From contig NZ_JAGGLK010000001.1 of the NCBI RefSeq assembly GCF_017874375.1, forward strand, positions 62,001-126,000: 64,000 nucleotides of DNA. The letters are read 5' to 3'. Source of the stretch: Methanohalophilus levihalophilus. Lineage in GTDB: Archaea > Halobacteriota > Methanosarcinia > Methanosarcinales > Methanosarcinaceae. A program made the position numbers and the translations under genes. The notes beneath the pieces were generated by a model. It worked only from the letters and a program-made list of their open reading frames with translations. It made no database searches and was not told the origin of the DNA. This document shows, piece by piece, positions 36,444 through 45,726 of the stretch. Position 1 is the first letter of the stretch. Every line of letters starts with the position of its first letter.

Positions 36444-37553
36444 TTAATCCAAATCTTCTGCTACCTGTCTTAATGTAGCACCGAATTCAGACTCAACAAT
36501 TTTGTTAACACCCAATGTCTTCGGGTGAAGATCAATCTCGACCATCACATGCTGATGTCCCATTTCCTTTAGTGGTAGAACCTGTCTGGGTCCGTTTGTG
36601 ACAGAAATAAGTTCCATTCCTTCAAGGGCATCCATTGGGATTGCATGGGGTACGCCGGTAATAACTGCGAAATCAAAATCTGTATATTTTTCCTTGAGAA
36701 GCTGGCTGATATGTTCACCGGTAATTGCATATTCGTCCAGTCCACCGGTCACTTCGTGAATTGTGATTCCACGCTTCTCGAAATCCTCTTTCATGTTAAT
36801 AGCATGCTCGCGAACCCTTGGTAAACCCAGTTCAGGATCAATGTTTGCCATATTCACAAGATTTTTCTATTTCCCCATTTCTGCCGCAACTTCATTGACA
36901 GCAACAGTGACGTCTGCAAACATGTACCCGGTTTCTTTCTTTGCATTCATAATACAAAGGCCCTTTTTACCTTCTTTCAATAATTCGATAACTCGTTTTG
37001 CGACATTGTATTTCATATCGCCACGGGAAGGTTCAAGGTATTCCCGACTTGCAGCTCCATGACGTTTTTCAACATTTGTTGCTTCTTCAAGCAAATGTTT
37101 CTGCCTGTCGAATTCATGCCTGTCAATGATTCCTATGTCAAGGGCAGATTCAAGTGCAAGAAGAACACCCTTTGTGTTCTCATTGTATCCTGCATGGACT
37201 TCCACTTCAATAACAGGTGTATCGAGGTTTGCTTCCATTACCGGTTCATGCATTTCTTCCCCGATAATCATACTTGCACAGGTGCCAACGACGCCGATGA
37301 GATTTGGGTTAAACATTTCCTCAACCTTGTTGAGCATGTTTACCAGCTTGTCATGGCCTCCAAAAACAAATCCGCTCTCGTCAAGAGCTGTGGTTACGAC
37401 ACGAATTCCATCTTCTTCCAGAAGGCGGGCGTGCTTGAATGAGCATCCTGCAGGTCCGTGAAGGATGGCTACATCTACGTTTAGATCCCTTAATGTGTAA
37501 AGCGCAGCCACAATTGAACTTGGGCGCGGGTGCATGATAGTAATATCTTCCAT
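36444..37553 (-). CDS. cfbD: Ni-sirohydrochlorin a,c-diamide reductive cyclase NifD-like subunit CfbD, with in-frame UAG
   Basis: Catalytic NifD-like subunit of the F430 reductive cyclase, performing the six-electron reduction and lactam ring closure. The frame from 37553 to 36444 has 369 codons before TAA, the usual CfbD length, but codon 229 is TAG (36867-36869). The residues just before ([11 protein letters not shown]) and after ([20 protein letters not shown]) continue the family sequence without a gap. Cluster-binding Cys are in [17 protein letters not shown] and [15 protein letters not shown]430 is required for methanogenesis, so the TAG must be read through, most simply as pyrrolysine. 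Annotators would split it into a 228- and a 137-residue gene. Confidence 0.93.
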
Positions 37554-37566
37554 GTAATTTCTCCTG

Positions 37567-38922
37567 TTATCTGAAGCATTTCACGCATGAAATGATTATG
37601 TCGTTTTCTGATGTTAACTCAAGTGCAGTTGTTATGCCTTCTTCAAGGCTGCTGCAATATATGGCTTTATCTGTTCCAGTATCTTCCATTCGTTCTCCGA
37701 CTAGAATCGGAACGTCAATTTTGTCGGCATATTTTTCCAACAGGCATTCAACTTCTTCCGGTGGTAGGCCCTCACAAACCTGTGCAGCATGTTCACCGAT
37801 TATCAAAACTACTTTTTTGTCAGAATCGGCCCCTTGTATCAGGGCAGTTTCAGCATCTTCGATTTTTAATCCGGAACTGGAGTTGTCTACAAGTTTTCTC
37901 CCTTGAATACTTGTAATTCTCATCCTGCCTTCAACTCCCGAAAAATCGGCAAATGCATTTGCAATTGTGCTTGTGCTAATTCCAGCTTCTAAGGCAGCAC
38001 AGGCAGCAGCTGCAAAAGCCATTGAATAGGATTTAGGATCGTAACCAGATTGCAGGACGATTTTGATGTTTTCATTTCCGCTCTTCAAAACTAATGAATC
38101 CGAGGATACTTTGATTTCCACATCTGCATTGCATTCGCCGTCGCTACTAAATGTGGATATTTTGCTTTTTGAAGTACTATTTTCAGCTCTTTCAAGATCA
38201 ATGCAATTGAGGACAATCTTTGAATCTGGCTTTGCATTGCGAACCATCTGCAATTTAGCATCACTGGAATTGCGCTTGTTATTTGCAATTCCATATTCAG
38301 GTTCCAGAGTTGTTATGATGCCAATATCTGCAATCCCTGTTCCTCCAAGCGAATCTTCAAAAATGAATGCATCAACAGAAATCTCTTCTTCTTCAACAGT
38401 GCTAACTGCTTCAAGGATGCTTGCAGGTGCTATGCTTAGGCCTTTTCGAAGAAGTTCTTTTTTCGTGGGACTCAGGTAATAAAGACCACCGGAAGTATGC
38501 AAAACAACAGTTTTTTCTTTTGAAAGGATGGCTGCCAGCAAAAAAGCGGTGCTTGTTTTACCCCTTGAACCTGTTATCTCAAAGACTTGTTTTTCTTTGA
38601 GTTTTCCGGTTTTGCTAAGAATCATCTCAACTGCTTCATGATGGGTTATGATTTTTGCACCGGATTCCAGTGCTGACTTATGTACAGGATTATCGGGATC
38701 AAGATGTACGGGAACTACAACAATATCGTTTTCAGAAAAAGCGGGATTTTTTTCGGTAACTTCAATCCCGGAGGTTTGGAGGCCAGCAATACCTTCGTCT
38801 TTAAGAGATCCATAAACGTCTACAGCTCTGACATTTGAACCCAGTTTTGCAAGGGCTTTTGCAATAAAAACCCCGCCATGGGTCATGTCAAGAACTGTGT
38901 ACTTTTGCTGGCCGGTATTCAT
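37567..38922 (-). CDS. cfbE: coenzyme F430 synthetase CfbE
   Basis: MurF-like ATP-dependent ligase that closes the carbocyclic F-ring in the last step of F430 synthesis. 451 residues with the Mur-ligase ATP loop [16 protein letters not shown] near residue 118, the central domain ([17 protein letters not shown]) and C-terminal SGVEGRMRI. It lies between cfbA and cfbD, 13 bases from cfbD, matching the order in Methanosarcina. Confidence 0.93.
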   Translation of the reverse strand: MNTGQQKYTVLDMTHGGVFIAKALAKLGSNVRAVDVYGSLKDEGIAGLQTSGIEVTEKNPAFSENDIVVVPVHLDPDNPVHKSALESGAKIITHHEAVEMILSKTGKLKEKQVFEITGSRGKTSTAFLLAAILSKEKTVVLHTSGGLYYLSPTKKELLRKGLSIAPASILEAVSTVEEEEISVDAFIFEDSLGGTGIADIGIITTLEPEYGIANNKRNSSDAKLQMVRNAKPDSKIVLNCIDLERAENSTSKSKISTFSSDGECNADVEIKVSSDSLVLKSGNENIKIVLQSGYDPKSYSMAFAAAACAALEAGISTSTIANAFADFSGVEGRMRITSIQGRKLVDNSSSGLKIEDAETALIQGADSDKKVVLIIGEHAAQVCEGLPPEEVECLLEKYADKIDVPILVGERMEDTGTDKAIYCSSLEEGITTALELTSENDIIISCVKCFR

Positions 38923-38946
38923 ATTTACCAGTTCAGTGTGGGGATT

Positions 38947-39342
38947 TTAAAGGACTTCCTTTGCCCTTTCAAAGACAAGATCTGCAAGAAGTGGGTGGTT
39001 CCCAAGAGGCTTGCCATAGACGATTGGTACTTCATTACCATCGATTGTTATCTTGCCTTCGTTAGTTTTGGAGTCCAGACCCAGAATTTCTGGAATGTCT
39101 TCTGTTATATGGACGCCTGATGCGAGGAAGACAGGGACTGCTGCAATGCGGGTCACACCTGTTCCCTGGAAGCTCTGCAATGCTTCTTCCACTGAAGGGC
39201 CACAGTTTTCCATGAATCCGGGAATTATAACATATTCAGGGTGCTTTTCTGCAATTGTATCTGCAATTGCTGTAACTACTTCCTTGTTGTATGGAAGTCT
39301 GCTGCCGTGTCCGATTGCCAGAATGCCTATTTTTTCACTCAT
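38947..39342 (-). CDS. cfbA: sirohydrochlorin nickelochelatase CfbA
   Basis: Inserts Ni into sirohydrochlorin, the first committed step to F430; a small CbiX-type homodimeric chelatase of 131 residues. Metal-binding His is in [12 protein letters not shown] and the second site in [14 protein letters not shown]. It heads the operon cfbA-E-D-C-B, 24 bases before cfbE. The promoter region upstream (39343-39521) has two inverted repeats listed separately. Confidence 0.95.
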   Translation of the reverse strand: MSEKIGILAIGHGSRLPYNKEVVTAIADTIAEKHPEYVIIPGFMENCGPSVEEALQSFQGTGVTRIAAVPVFLASGVHITEDIPEILGLDSKTNEGKITIDGNEVPIVYGKPLGNHPLLADLVFERAKEVL

Positions 39343-39387
39343 GTTAGAATCACCATTGTTTTGTTAATTTTGAAATCTTGTTATTGA

Positions 39388-39406
39388 AAAGTAAGAATCT
39401 TACTTT
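39388..39406. promoter_or_regulatory. inverted repeat in cfb promoter, inner copy
   Basis: AAAGTAAG and CTTACTTT form a perfect 8-base inverted repeat with a three-base spacer, 46-64 bases upstream of cfbA. Its half site resembles that of the outer copy (TTACT), so both may bind the same regulator. Candidate only. Confidence 0.45.
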
Positions 39407-39420
39407 CAGTAGGTGTTTGT

Positions 39421-39439
39421 GTTACTCCCTATGAGTAAC
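39421..39439. promoter_or_regulatory. inverted repeat in cfb promoter, outer copy
   Basis: GTTACTC and GAGTAAC, 7-base perfect arms with a five-base spacer. On the minus strand a TATA-like TTTTTATGG sits just upstream (39448-39456), so the repeat overlaps the expected transcript start of the F430 operon, a typical place for a repressor in archaea. Confidence 0.5.
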
Positions 39440-39521
39440 GTAATACCATAAAAAGAATTCGGATTGGTCAAAATGTCAGAATAAAAAATTAAGATGAATT
39501 TGAAAAAAGAGGTTTGGGCGA

Positions 39522-40166
39522 TTAAATTTCGTAATCGCCGTCATCTTCTTTGTAGCTATCGGCGCCAACCATGGCAGCTTCAATAGAGTCAATACCGTCC
39601 ATTAGTTCAGCTACAAAACCATAAGGCATTTCTTCCAGTTTCTCAGCTGGAAGTTCTTTTTCGCTAAGTACAAGTGCTCCTATTTGGGCTATCAGATCGA
39701 GTGCTCCGTCGATGTCCTCAGCTTCTTCGGCCTTGACAGCTTCATCGATTAAGTCTTCAATGTTTGCATCAGCGTCAAAGTCTTCGTAGAGATATTTCTC
39801 AAAAGATGCAAAAGCTGCAACAAATGAGTTTTGAAGAGACTCGATCATGATTTCTGCATCTTCGGATATGTTTTCTGGTTTTTCAAGTACAATGTCCTGA
39901 ATGCTCGCAAGAATATCATCGGTTTCTTCAGCGTCATATTCTCCATTCTGATGCTTTGCAATGACTTTCAGGCAGGCAAGTATTACATCATCCTGCATAT
40001 TGACAAAAATAGCTCCGTCCTTGCTCTCCTCTTCGTCCTCGCTGAGCTTGAAGTCACTTTCTTCTACCTGCTTCAACCAGTTTGTCCAGCGCTCCTGCGT
40101 ATAAAATTCATGAGTAATCTGTTTATTCTGGGTTGTCGGCATCTTCTTAAACCCCTTTAAATCCAT
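39522..40166 (-). CDS. DUF2150 family acidic protein
   Basis: A 214-residue strongly acidic protein that I place in DUF2150 by its pattern: FYTQERWTNWLKQVEESDF near the N terminus, DDVILACLKVIAKHQNGEY, and a helical acidic C-terminal half. No catalytic motif, signal or membrane segment is visible. It shares one base with the stop of the UPF0179 gene (TAATG), so translation is coupled. Function unknown. Confidence 0.75.
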   Translation of the reverse strand: MDLKGFKKMPTTQNKQITHEFYTQERWTNWLKQVEESDFKLSEDEEESKDGAIFVNMQDDVILACLKVIAKHQNGEYDAEETDDILASIQDIVLEKPENISEDAEIMIESLQNSFVAAFASFEKYLYEDFDADANIEDLIDEAVKAEEAEDIDGALDLIAQIGALVLSEKELPAEKLEEMPYGFVAELMDGIDSIEAAMVGADSYKEDDGDYEI

Positions 40167-40609
40167 TATGCTAATTTCAGTTCAACCTTTTTCAGGTTTT
40201 CCTCTTCGCCGATTTCTACAGGTCCAAATGTTTCAGTGATTATACATTTGTCTCCGTCTTTCAATCCGGCGGGATGACACAATTCAAAAGTTTCCGGGTC
40301 TTCGGTTTCACAATTTGGTGCCTTATACCTGATTGTTGCACCTTCTACTGCATTCTTGGAATCAATTGCTGCAACGATGGGAGCTTTTTCAACTACAACT
40401 ACATATGCTCCTTCTTCGTGAACAAAACACTCCTGAAGCTTATCTGACCGAACTTCGGTAATCCTGTACTTTCTACCCCTTTCAAGATCAAGGCAAGTAT
40501 TTTTCAACTTACATTTATCACATTCGGGAGCTTCCCTTTCAAAAACGAACTCCAGACCCTCCCGGGCAAGCTGGGTTCCGATAAGTGTGATCTTGGTGTC
40601 ATCATCCAT
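40166..40609 (-). CDS. UPF0179 family protein
   Basis: A 147-residue conserved archaeal protein. Cysteines in CDKCKLKNTC (C-x2-C-x5-C) and two others (QECFVHEEG, ELCHPAG) suggest a metal or Fe-S site. No function is established. Start ATG 40609 is supported by AGGTGAT (40613-40619 on the complement), better than the GTG at 40618. It lies 34 bases after egsA and overlaps the next gene by one base. Confidence 0.85.
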   Translation of the reverse strand: MDDDTKITLIGTQLAREGLEFVFEREAPECDKCKLKNTCLDLERGRKYRITEVRSDKLQECFVHEEGAYVVVVEKAPIVAAIDSKNAVEGATIRYKAPNCETEDPETFELCHPAGLKDGDKCIITETFGPVEIGEEENLKKVELKLA

Positions 40610-40643
40610 TGTTATCACCTGATTTGGTTCATGTATATATCTA

Positions 40644-41708
40644 TTATGAAATTACTCCGGTTGTCTTTGCGACAATTTCCGCAGCATCCCTGGTAATCCC
40701 GGTTCCAAGGACAGTGTATCGTTCCGGTCTGATTTTATGACATTCAACAAGCGCTTCTAATATATATTTATCTTCAATCCCGAGAGCATTTGCGGTTGTT
40801 GGAGCATTGATAGTTTCGAGTCCCTGTTTGATTCTTCTCCAGTCTCCTCCATGCAGGTACATCATCAGGATTGTTCCCACTCCGCATTGCTCCCCGTGAA
40901 GTGCAGGGTTTGGTGCAAGCTTGTTAAGGGCATGGCTGAACATATGCTCAGATCCGGATGCTGGCCTTGAGGAACCTGCAATACTCATTGCAACTCCGCT
41001 GGAAACAAGTGCTTTAACCACCATTCTCACAGAGCTTTCAAGTTCAGGTTTAATGGATCCTGCAGAATCAATAAGGATGTTTGCCGTCATCTTGGAAAGG
41101 GCTGCTGCATATTCGCTGAATGCTACGTTCTGGAGGCGGTGTGCTAATTCCCAATCAAGCACTGCTGTACAATTGGAAATTATGTCTCCGCATCCTGCTG
41201 CAAGCAGACGATATGGTGCTTTTGCAATAATTTCTGTATCTGCAATTACTGCCATGGGGGCGTTTGCCTGTATGGATGCGCTGTCCCCATCTTTGATTAT
41301 CGAGGCTCTTGATGATACAATACCATCGTGTGAAGCAGCTGTGGGTATACTCAGGAAAGGGACTCCGAGCTGGGTGGCTGCGAGTTTGGCAACATCAATG
41401 GAGCTTCCGCTCCCAACACCCATCAGGAATCCGATGTTTTCCTCATTAACGAGTTCCATTGCTCTTTCGACTTCTTCCATGGATGCCCTTTTTGCAACAA
41501 AAGTGTCAATGCTTTTTCCGCAATCTTCCAGCATGTCTTGCACAGGTTTTCCTGCAATTCCACTGGTTTTCTTCCCTGTTATGATGAGTCCGTGTTCTCC
41601 AAGCAATAAGTCCTGGCAGACCTCGTCTACCTTGTTGATAACTCCACTGCCTACAAGGACGTCTCTTGGAAGTTGCATCCACTTGCTGTTCTTAACGCTT
41701 TCCATCAC
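40644..41708 (-). CDS. egsA: NAD(P)-dependent glycerol-1-phosphate dehydrogenase
   Basis: Makes sn-glycerol-1-phosphate, the backbone of archaeal ether lipids, from dihydroxyacetone phosphate. 354 residues of the iron/zinc alcohol dehydrogenase family with the NAD loop [15 protein letters not shown] near 97, [13 protein letters not shown], the zinc-site Asp/His in [20 protein letters not shown] and [10 protein letters not shown]. It heads the egsA-UPF0179-DUF2150 group. Confidence 0.95.
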   Translation of the reverse strand: MMESVKNSKWMQLPRDVLVGSGVINKVDEVCQDLLLGEHGLIITGKKTSGIAGKPVQDMLEDCGKSIDTFVAKRASMEEVERAMELVNEENIGFLMGVGSGSSIDVAKLAATQLGVPFLSIPTAASHDGIVSSRASIIKDGDSASIQANAPMAVIADTEIIAKAPYRLLAAGCGDIISNCTAVLDWELAHRLQNVAFSEYAAALSKMTANILIDSAGSIKPELESSVRMVVKALVSSGVAMSIAGSSRPASGSEHMFSHALNKLAPNPALHGEQCGVGTILMMYLHGGDWRRIKQGLETINAPTTANALGIEDKYILEALVECHKIRPERYTVLGTGITRDAAEIVAKTTGVIS

Positions 41709-41855
41709 TTAAACAAACCCTGTTTTTTCTTAAAGAGAGTTGTGAAAACACTTATATTATAGTTGCCTATGGTATAAACTGTATCGTCTTCAATATGAAG
41801 ATTTCCGACTTTTGCCATCAAAAAGTAGGATATTGCTTTTCCTGTGAGGAGTAGA

Positions 41856-42704
41856 ATGGGTGAATTAACAGATCAGTTAGTCCAGTTCATAAACCGCTAT
41901 TACATTGATCCTGTGATCTATGATAGTGGCTATAATCCTGTCAACACCATTACTTGGGGTTTAATTCTCGGCATTTGTGTTTTCGGGGTTGTCAAATTGT
42001 TGCAAAAAATGGATGTTAAGATAGATGATCGTTTCATCTATTCTGTAATTCCGTTTGTCTTTGCCGGCTCTTCTTTACGGGTTCTTGAGGATGCGGGTAT
42101 TTTCTCTGCTCCTCTGAGTTATCTTTTCATTACCCCTAACATTTATTTTGTAGTTTTTATTGTGACGACGATCTGCCTGATATTTTCAAAAAAGCTATTT
42201 GATTTTGGGAAAATAAGAAATTGGCATCGTTTGTTTTCAGGAATTGGTTTATTATGGTTCCTGTGTAATCTGGTTACATTGTTGTATTTTGAGGATATTC
42301 AAAGGCCGGATGCTTTTCTTGCAATTGTTCTTTTTGGAAGCGGGCTCGCTTTCTTAATTTACTACATTTCTACAAAAGCAAAGTTTTCAATCATAACCGA
42401 CAGGGTCAATTTCACCATACTGTGGGTGCATCTGCTTGATGCATCATCTACTTTTGTTGGAGTTGATTTCCTGGGCTACTATGAAAAACATGTTGTACCT
42501 GCATACCTTATTGATCTCACAGGAACGGCTCTGGTTATGTTCCCGCTGAAACTTGCGATTTTTCTGCCGGTCATTTACATATTAGATAGTCAGTTCAAGG
42601 ACGAGGAATCAATATCTTTAACAACATTTGTGAAAATGGTTATTATTGTACTGGGTTTGTCTCCTGCGTGCAGGAACACTTTGAGAATGACGCTGGGTAT
42701 TTGA
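41856..42704 (+). CDS. DUF63 family membrane protein
   Basis: A 282-residue integral membrane protein with seven or eight hydrophobic segments. The N-terminal FINRYYIDPVIYDSGYNPVN and LLDASSTFVGVDFLGYYEKH are DUF63 signatures. Role unknown. Start ATG 41856 sits four bases after GAGGAG (41846-41851), preferred to GTG 41844. It ends one base before the SpoIIM-like gene, so the two are surely co-transcribed. Confidence 0.87.
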   Translation: MGELTDQLVQFINRYYIDPVIYDSGYNPVNTITWGLILGICVFGVVKLLQKMDVKIDDRFIYSVIPFVFAGSSLRVLEDAGIFSAPLSYLFITPNIYFVVFIVTTICLIFSKKLFDFGKIRNWHRLFSGIGLLWFLCNLVTLLYFEDIQRPDAFLAIVLFGSGLAFLIYYISTKAKFSIITDRVNFTILWVHLLDASSTFVGVDFLGYYEKHVVPAYLIDLTGTALVMFPLKLAIFLPVIYILDSQFKDEESISLTTFVKMVIIVLGLSPACRNTLRMTLGI

Positions 42705-42705
42705 T

Positions 42706-43311
42706 ATGTTTGGATTTCTTTCCGATTCGGATGTTGTGGAAATAAAATCTTATGTGGGTGAGATAAAACCGCTTATTATCCTAGCCACACTTGTGTTTTT
42801 CATCAGCGCAGTACTGGGTTATTTGTTCACATCCATGAATCCGGATTCTGCTGGATTCTCCCTTCAGGAGCTCGAATCCCTTGTGGAACTTATTGAGGGG
42901 CTATCGCCACTACAGATAATGCTGTTCATTTTCCTGAACAATTCGATAAAAAGCTTGTTTGCAATATTGCTTGGTGTTTTCTTAGGAATAATACCATTCA
43001 TTTTCCTTGCATACAATGGTTTCATATTGGGTGTTGTGGCCTATATTTTCGGTTCGGAAAAAAGCCTGCTTTTCGTTTTGGCTGCAATCCTGCCTCATGG
43101 GTTAATCGAGCTTCCTATGATATTCATATCAGTTGCCATTGGAATGCGTGTAGGTATTGCGTCATTTGATATTGTGCGTGGGCGTCCGTCAAATGTAAAG
43201 GCCGAACTTTCACGGGGGCTTTCAATTTTCTTCAGGTTTGTGGTTCCAATGCTTCTTATTGCTGCAGTAGTGGAGACATTCATAACCCCATTTTTCATAA
43301 TTTCATTTTGA
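42706..43311 (+). CDS. SpoIIM-family (stage II sporulation protein M-like) membrane protein
   Basis: A 201-residue membrane protein with about five hydrophobic segments and the family core FLNNSIKSLFAILLGVFLG and LPHGLIELPMIFISVAIG. In bacteria SpoIIM works in peptidoglycan remodelling; archaeal homologues have no known role. It is coupled to the DUF63 gene. Confidence 0.85.
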   Translation: MFGFLSDSDVVEIKSYVGEIKPLIILATLVFFISAVLGYLFTSMNPDSAGFSLQELESLVELIEGLSPLQIMLFIFLNNSIKSLFAILLGVFLGIIPFIFLAYNGFILGVVAYIFGSEKSLLFVLAAILPHGLIELPMIFISVAIGMRVGIASFDIVRGRPSNVKAELSRGLSIFFRFVVPMLLIAAVVETFITPFFIISF

Positions 43312-43380
43312 TTTCGCCGCAAAAACCTTTTATCTATCTCTCGTATTAATAACCCAGAAACCAATGATGAGGACTTCCAG

Positions 43381-44538
43381 ATGATAGACAGAAAAGAGAT
43401 TATCGAAATCGCTGAAAATTATACCTATGATGACGTTCGCATCGGTGCAATCGCATCCCATTCCGGCCTTGATGTATTTGATGGTGCCGTGGAAGAAGGC
43501 TTCAATACGTACGCAGTCTGCAGGAATGGTCGTGAAAAAACCTATGCAAATTATTTCCGTTCCAAACGGGATGCTCAGGGCAATGTTATACGCGGAATAG
43601 TTGATGACTATGTCTGCTATGATGGTTTCGATGAAGTACTGTTGAAAGAGAATCAACAACAATTGGTTGATACTAATACTCTCTTTATTCCAAACCGTTC
43701 ATTTACTTCATACTGCAGCATTGATGAAATCGAAAACAATTTCGCAGTGCCTCTTGTCGGTAGCCGGAATATGCTTCGCAGCGAAGAACGAGGTCTCGAT
43801 CAGGACTATTACTGGCTACTTGAAAAAGCAGGCCTTCCATTCCCTGAAAAAATCAATGACCCTCAGGATATTGATGCTCTTTGTATAGTTAAGCTCCCTC
43901 ACGCAGTGAAGAAACTTGAACGCGGATTCTTTACCGCAGGCACATATAATGAATATGTGGAAAAATCCGAGTCTCTCATCAAACAGGGCGTAATTACCCG
44001 CGAGGCACTCGCAGAAGCCCGTATTGAGAGGTATGTTATCGGCCCTGTCTTTAACTTCGATTTATTCTATTCTCCAATTGAAGAGGAAATGGAAAAAGTT
44101 GAGTTGCTTGGAATTGACTGGAGATTCGAAACAAGTCTTGATGGTCATGTCAGGCTTCCAGCCCCTCAGCAGATGACTCTTGCAGAACATCAGCTTACTC
44201 CTGAGTACACGGTGTGCGGGCACAACTCTGCTACTTTGAGGGAATCCCTTCTGGAGAAGGTCTTTGAACTTGCCGAGGTTTACGTGAAGGCTTCACAGGA
44301 ATATTATGATCCTGGTGTCATCGGCCCATTCTGCTTGCAGACTTGCATCGACAAGGATCTGAATTTCTACATTTACGATGTCGCTCCCCGTGTAGGTGGT
44401 GGAACCAATGTGCACATGTCTGTGGGTCACCCCTATGGAAACACTCTCTGGAGGAAACCAATGAGTACAGGGCGCAGGGTTGCCATGGAAATTAAGCGTG
44501 CAATTGATACGGATCAGCTTGGGATGATTGTAACTTAA
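43381..44538 (+). CDS. purP: formate-dependent FAICAR synthetase PurP
   Basis: Archaeal ATP-grasp enzyme of purine synthesis that formylates AICAR with formate. 385 residues; N-terminal IGAIASHSGLDVFDGA and the ATP-grasp parts VKLPHAVKKLERGFFTAG and DVAPRVGGGTNVHMSVGHPYG match the family. Paralogues exist in some methanogens, so the second enzyme of the pathway may also be PurP-like. GAGGA precedes the ATG. A pyrimidine-rich terminator follows. Confidence 0.92.
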   Translation: MIDRKEIIEIAENYTYDDVRIGAIASHSGLDVFDGAVEEGFNTYAVCRNGREKTYANYFRSKRDAQGNVIRGIVDDYVCYDGFDEVLLKENQQQLVDTNTLFIPNRSFTSYCSIDEIENNFAVPLVGSRNMLRSEERGLDQDYYWLLEKAGLPFPEKINDPQDIDALCIVKLPHAVKKLERGFFTAGTYNEYVEKSESLIKQGVITREALAEARIERYVIGPVFNFDLFYSPIEEEMEKVELLGIDWRFETSLDGHVRLPAPQQMTLAEHQLTPEYTVCGHNSATLRESLLEKVFELAEVYVKASQEYYDPGVIGPFCLQTCIDKDLNFYIYDVAPRVGGGTNVHMSVGHPYGNTLWRKPMSTGRRVAMEIKRAIDTDQLGMIVT

Positions 44539-44547
44539 ATCATTCCA

Positions 44548-44570
44548 TTTCTTTCTTTTCTTTTTTTATT
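44548..44570 (+). terminator. poly-T termination signal after purP
   Basis: A T-rich tract ten bases after the purP stop codon; no hairpin needed in archaea. Confidence 0.5.
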
Positions 44571-44625
44571 AATCGATTCTGGAATAGTATTCGTATTCCC
44601 ATATTTCTGAAATCGACGAAAATGC

Positions 44626-44660
44626 TATATAAAAAAGACACAATACCTCATTATGATGAG
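44626..44660 (+). promoter_or_regulatory. promoter with TATA box and inverted repeat, copy 1
   Basis: TATATAAAAAA (44626-44636) followed by CTCATTATGATGAG (44647-44660), an inverted repeat CTCAT-n4-ATGAG. The repeat begins 21 bases after the TATA start and so overlaps the expected transcript start. An equal arrangement recurs at 44756-44790. Confidence 0.55.
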
Positions 44661-44755
44661 ATATCTTTGATCACTATCAATTTCTTTTGTTTTTTTCTCC
44701 TAATGTGCTGTGGACTCCAACCTTTTTTTGTTTTTGAATGATTCGCCGAAAGGGT

Positions 44756-44790
44756 TATATAATAATCACCATTATACTCATAATGATGAG
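44756..44790 (+). promoter_or_regulatory. promoter with TATA box and inverted repeat, copy 2
   Basis: TATATAATAAT (44756-44766) followed by CTCATAATGATGAG (44777-44790), the same inverted repeat at the same 21-base spacing as copy 1. It lies 46 bases before the DUF5371 gene. Two identical arrangements 130 bases apart argue for a functional operator. Confidence 0.6.
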
Positions 44791-44835
44791 ACAGGTCATG
44801 TGTACTCACATGATTTATCTAATGGAGCCTTCAGA

Positions 44836-45036
44836 ATGAAAATTGTACATGCACAGACTGTATTAACAGAGGAGCAATTAGAGGCTCTGAAGAAGAAAGC
44901 TAATGAGTCTTCTACTAAAGAGGCGCTCAGTGTTGCTGTACAACATTTTCTCGAGTGTGAGTACACGGATATGAACGATGAAATGTGGACCCGCAAACTC
45001 GAGAAAGTAGTACAGAAAAAGAGTAAAAAAGACTAA
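44836..45036 (+). CDS. DUF5371 family small protein, possible RHH-type regulator
   Basis: A 66-residue soluble protein: MKIVHAQTVLTEEQLEALKK, then SSTKEALSVAVQHFLECEY and a basic tail. The strand-helix-helix order and the TKEALxxAVxxFL pattern recall ribbon-helix-helix DNA-binding proteins, though I assign the DUF family with moderate certainty. It is 12 bases upstream of a pilin gene and directly follows the twin promoters, so an autoregulator of the pilin unit is plausible (inference). ATG 44836 is preferred; upstream in-frame codons would read across the operator. Confidence 0.65.
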   Translation: MKIVHAQTVLTEEQLEALKKKANESSTKEALSVAVQHFLECEYTDMNDEMWTRKLEKVVQKKSKKD

Positions 45037-45048
45037 GGAGTATTTAAT

Positions 45049-45531
45049 ATGAAATTACCAGAAATATTTAAGAGAGACGATGCAGTGTCCCCGGTCATCG
45101 GTGTTATCCTGATGGTCGCCATCACTGTCATCCTCGCAGCTGTAATCGCTGCATTTGTATTCGGACTCGGATCACCAGAAACTGCCCCACAGGCAAGTGT
45201 TAAGGGAAGTACTGATACCGTAAACTCTAACAGTGCCGTTAAAGTTGAACATCAGGGTGGAGACGCAATTACCATGATTACTTCTAACACCAAAGTAACC
45301 GTTGATGGTACGGAAATTGATACTTATAACACTAGTGCAGCTGATAAATTTGAAGCTGGAGAAACTCTCTATCTTGTCAAGGCCTCAGGTGGGGAATATA
45401 CCCTTGGCAACTTAAGTTCAACCACTGTTAATGCTACCGCTGCATTTGCAGCTGCTGGTGAGACTGTTAATATCAAGGTCATTGATGTTCCAACTCAGCA
45501 GTTGATTGCAGACTTTGATGTAAGATTCTAA
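45049..45531 (+). CDS. archaeal type IV pilin-like protein, copy 1
   Basis: A 160-residue exported subunit of an archaeal pilus-like structure. The N terminus RDDAVSPVIGVILMVAITVI has the DUF1628-type class III signal: charged leader, cleavage before the hydrophobic stretch that becomes the filament core. The rest is beta-rich, polar and Thr/Asn-rich with several N-glycosylation sites. AAGGAG precedes the start 12 bases after the DUF5371 gene. A hairpin terminator follows. Confidence 0.87.
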   Translation: MKLPEIFKRDDAVSPVIGVILMVAITVILAAVIAAFVFGLGSPETAPQASVKGSTDTVNSNSAVKVEHQGGDAITMITSNTKVTVDGTEIDTYNTSAADKFEAGETLYLVKASGGEYTLGNLSSTTVNATAAFAAAGETVNIKVIDVPTQQLIADFDVRF

Positions 45532-45544
45532 TCTTAAATAGTGA

Positions 45545-45592
45545 GGGCGGCATTGCTGCCCACCAATTTTCTTTTTAGTTTTTCTTTTTTTC
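45545..45592 (+). terminator. hairpin plus T-run after pilin 1
   Basis: GGGCGGC and GCTGCCC (45545-45551 and 45555-45561) form a GC-rich stem with one G-T pair, followed by a long T-rich tract to 45592. It looks like an intrinsic terminator and would end the DUF5371-pilin 1 transcript. Confidence 0.6.
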
Positions 45593-45726
45593 AAAAGTAT
45601 ATTTTGATATTGGAACACTCAATTTAATGAGTAACTCGCTAATAATAATTCTGGAAACCTCAATGAGATGTTAGTTACAATTTAAAAAATGGTGCAAAAA
45701 AGATAGGACTACTAATGGGGTATGAT

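Noticed and set aside
36444-36857. A separate 137-residue gene downstream of a 228-residue cfbD
   Set aside because: It is the C-terminal part of CfbD in the same frame, joined through a TAG; neither part alone matches a complete family member.
40921-41712. Long plus-strand reading frame of 263 residues
   Set aside because: Antisense to egsA, low-complexity composition, no Shine-Dalgarno; a shadow of the real gene.
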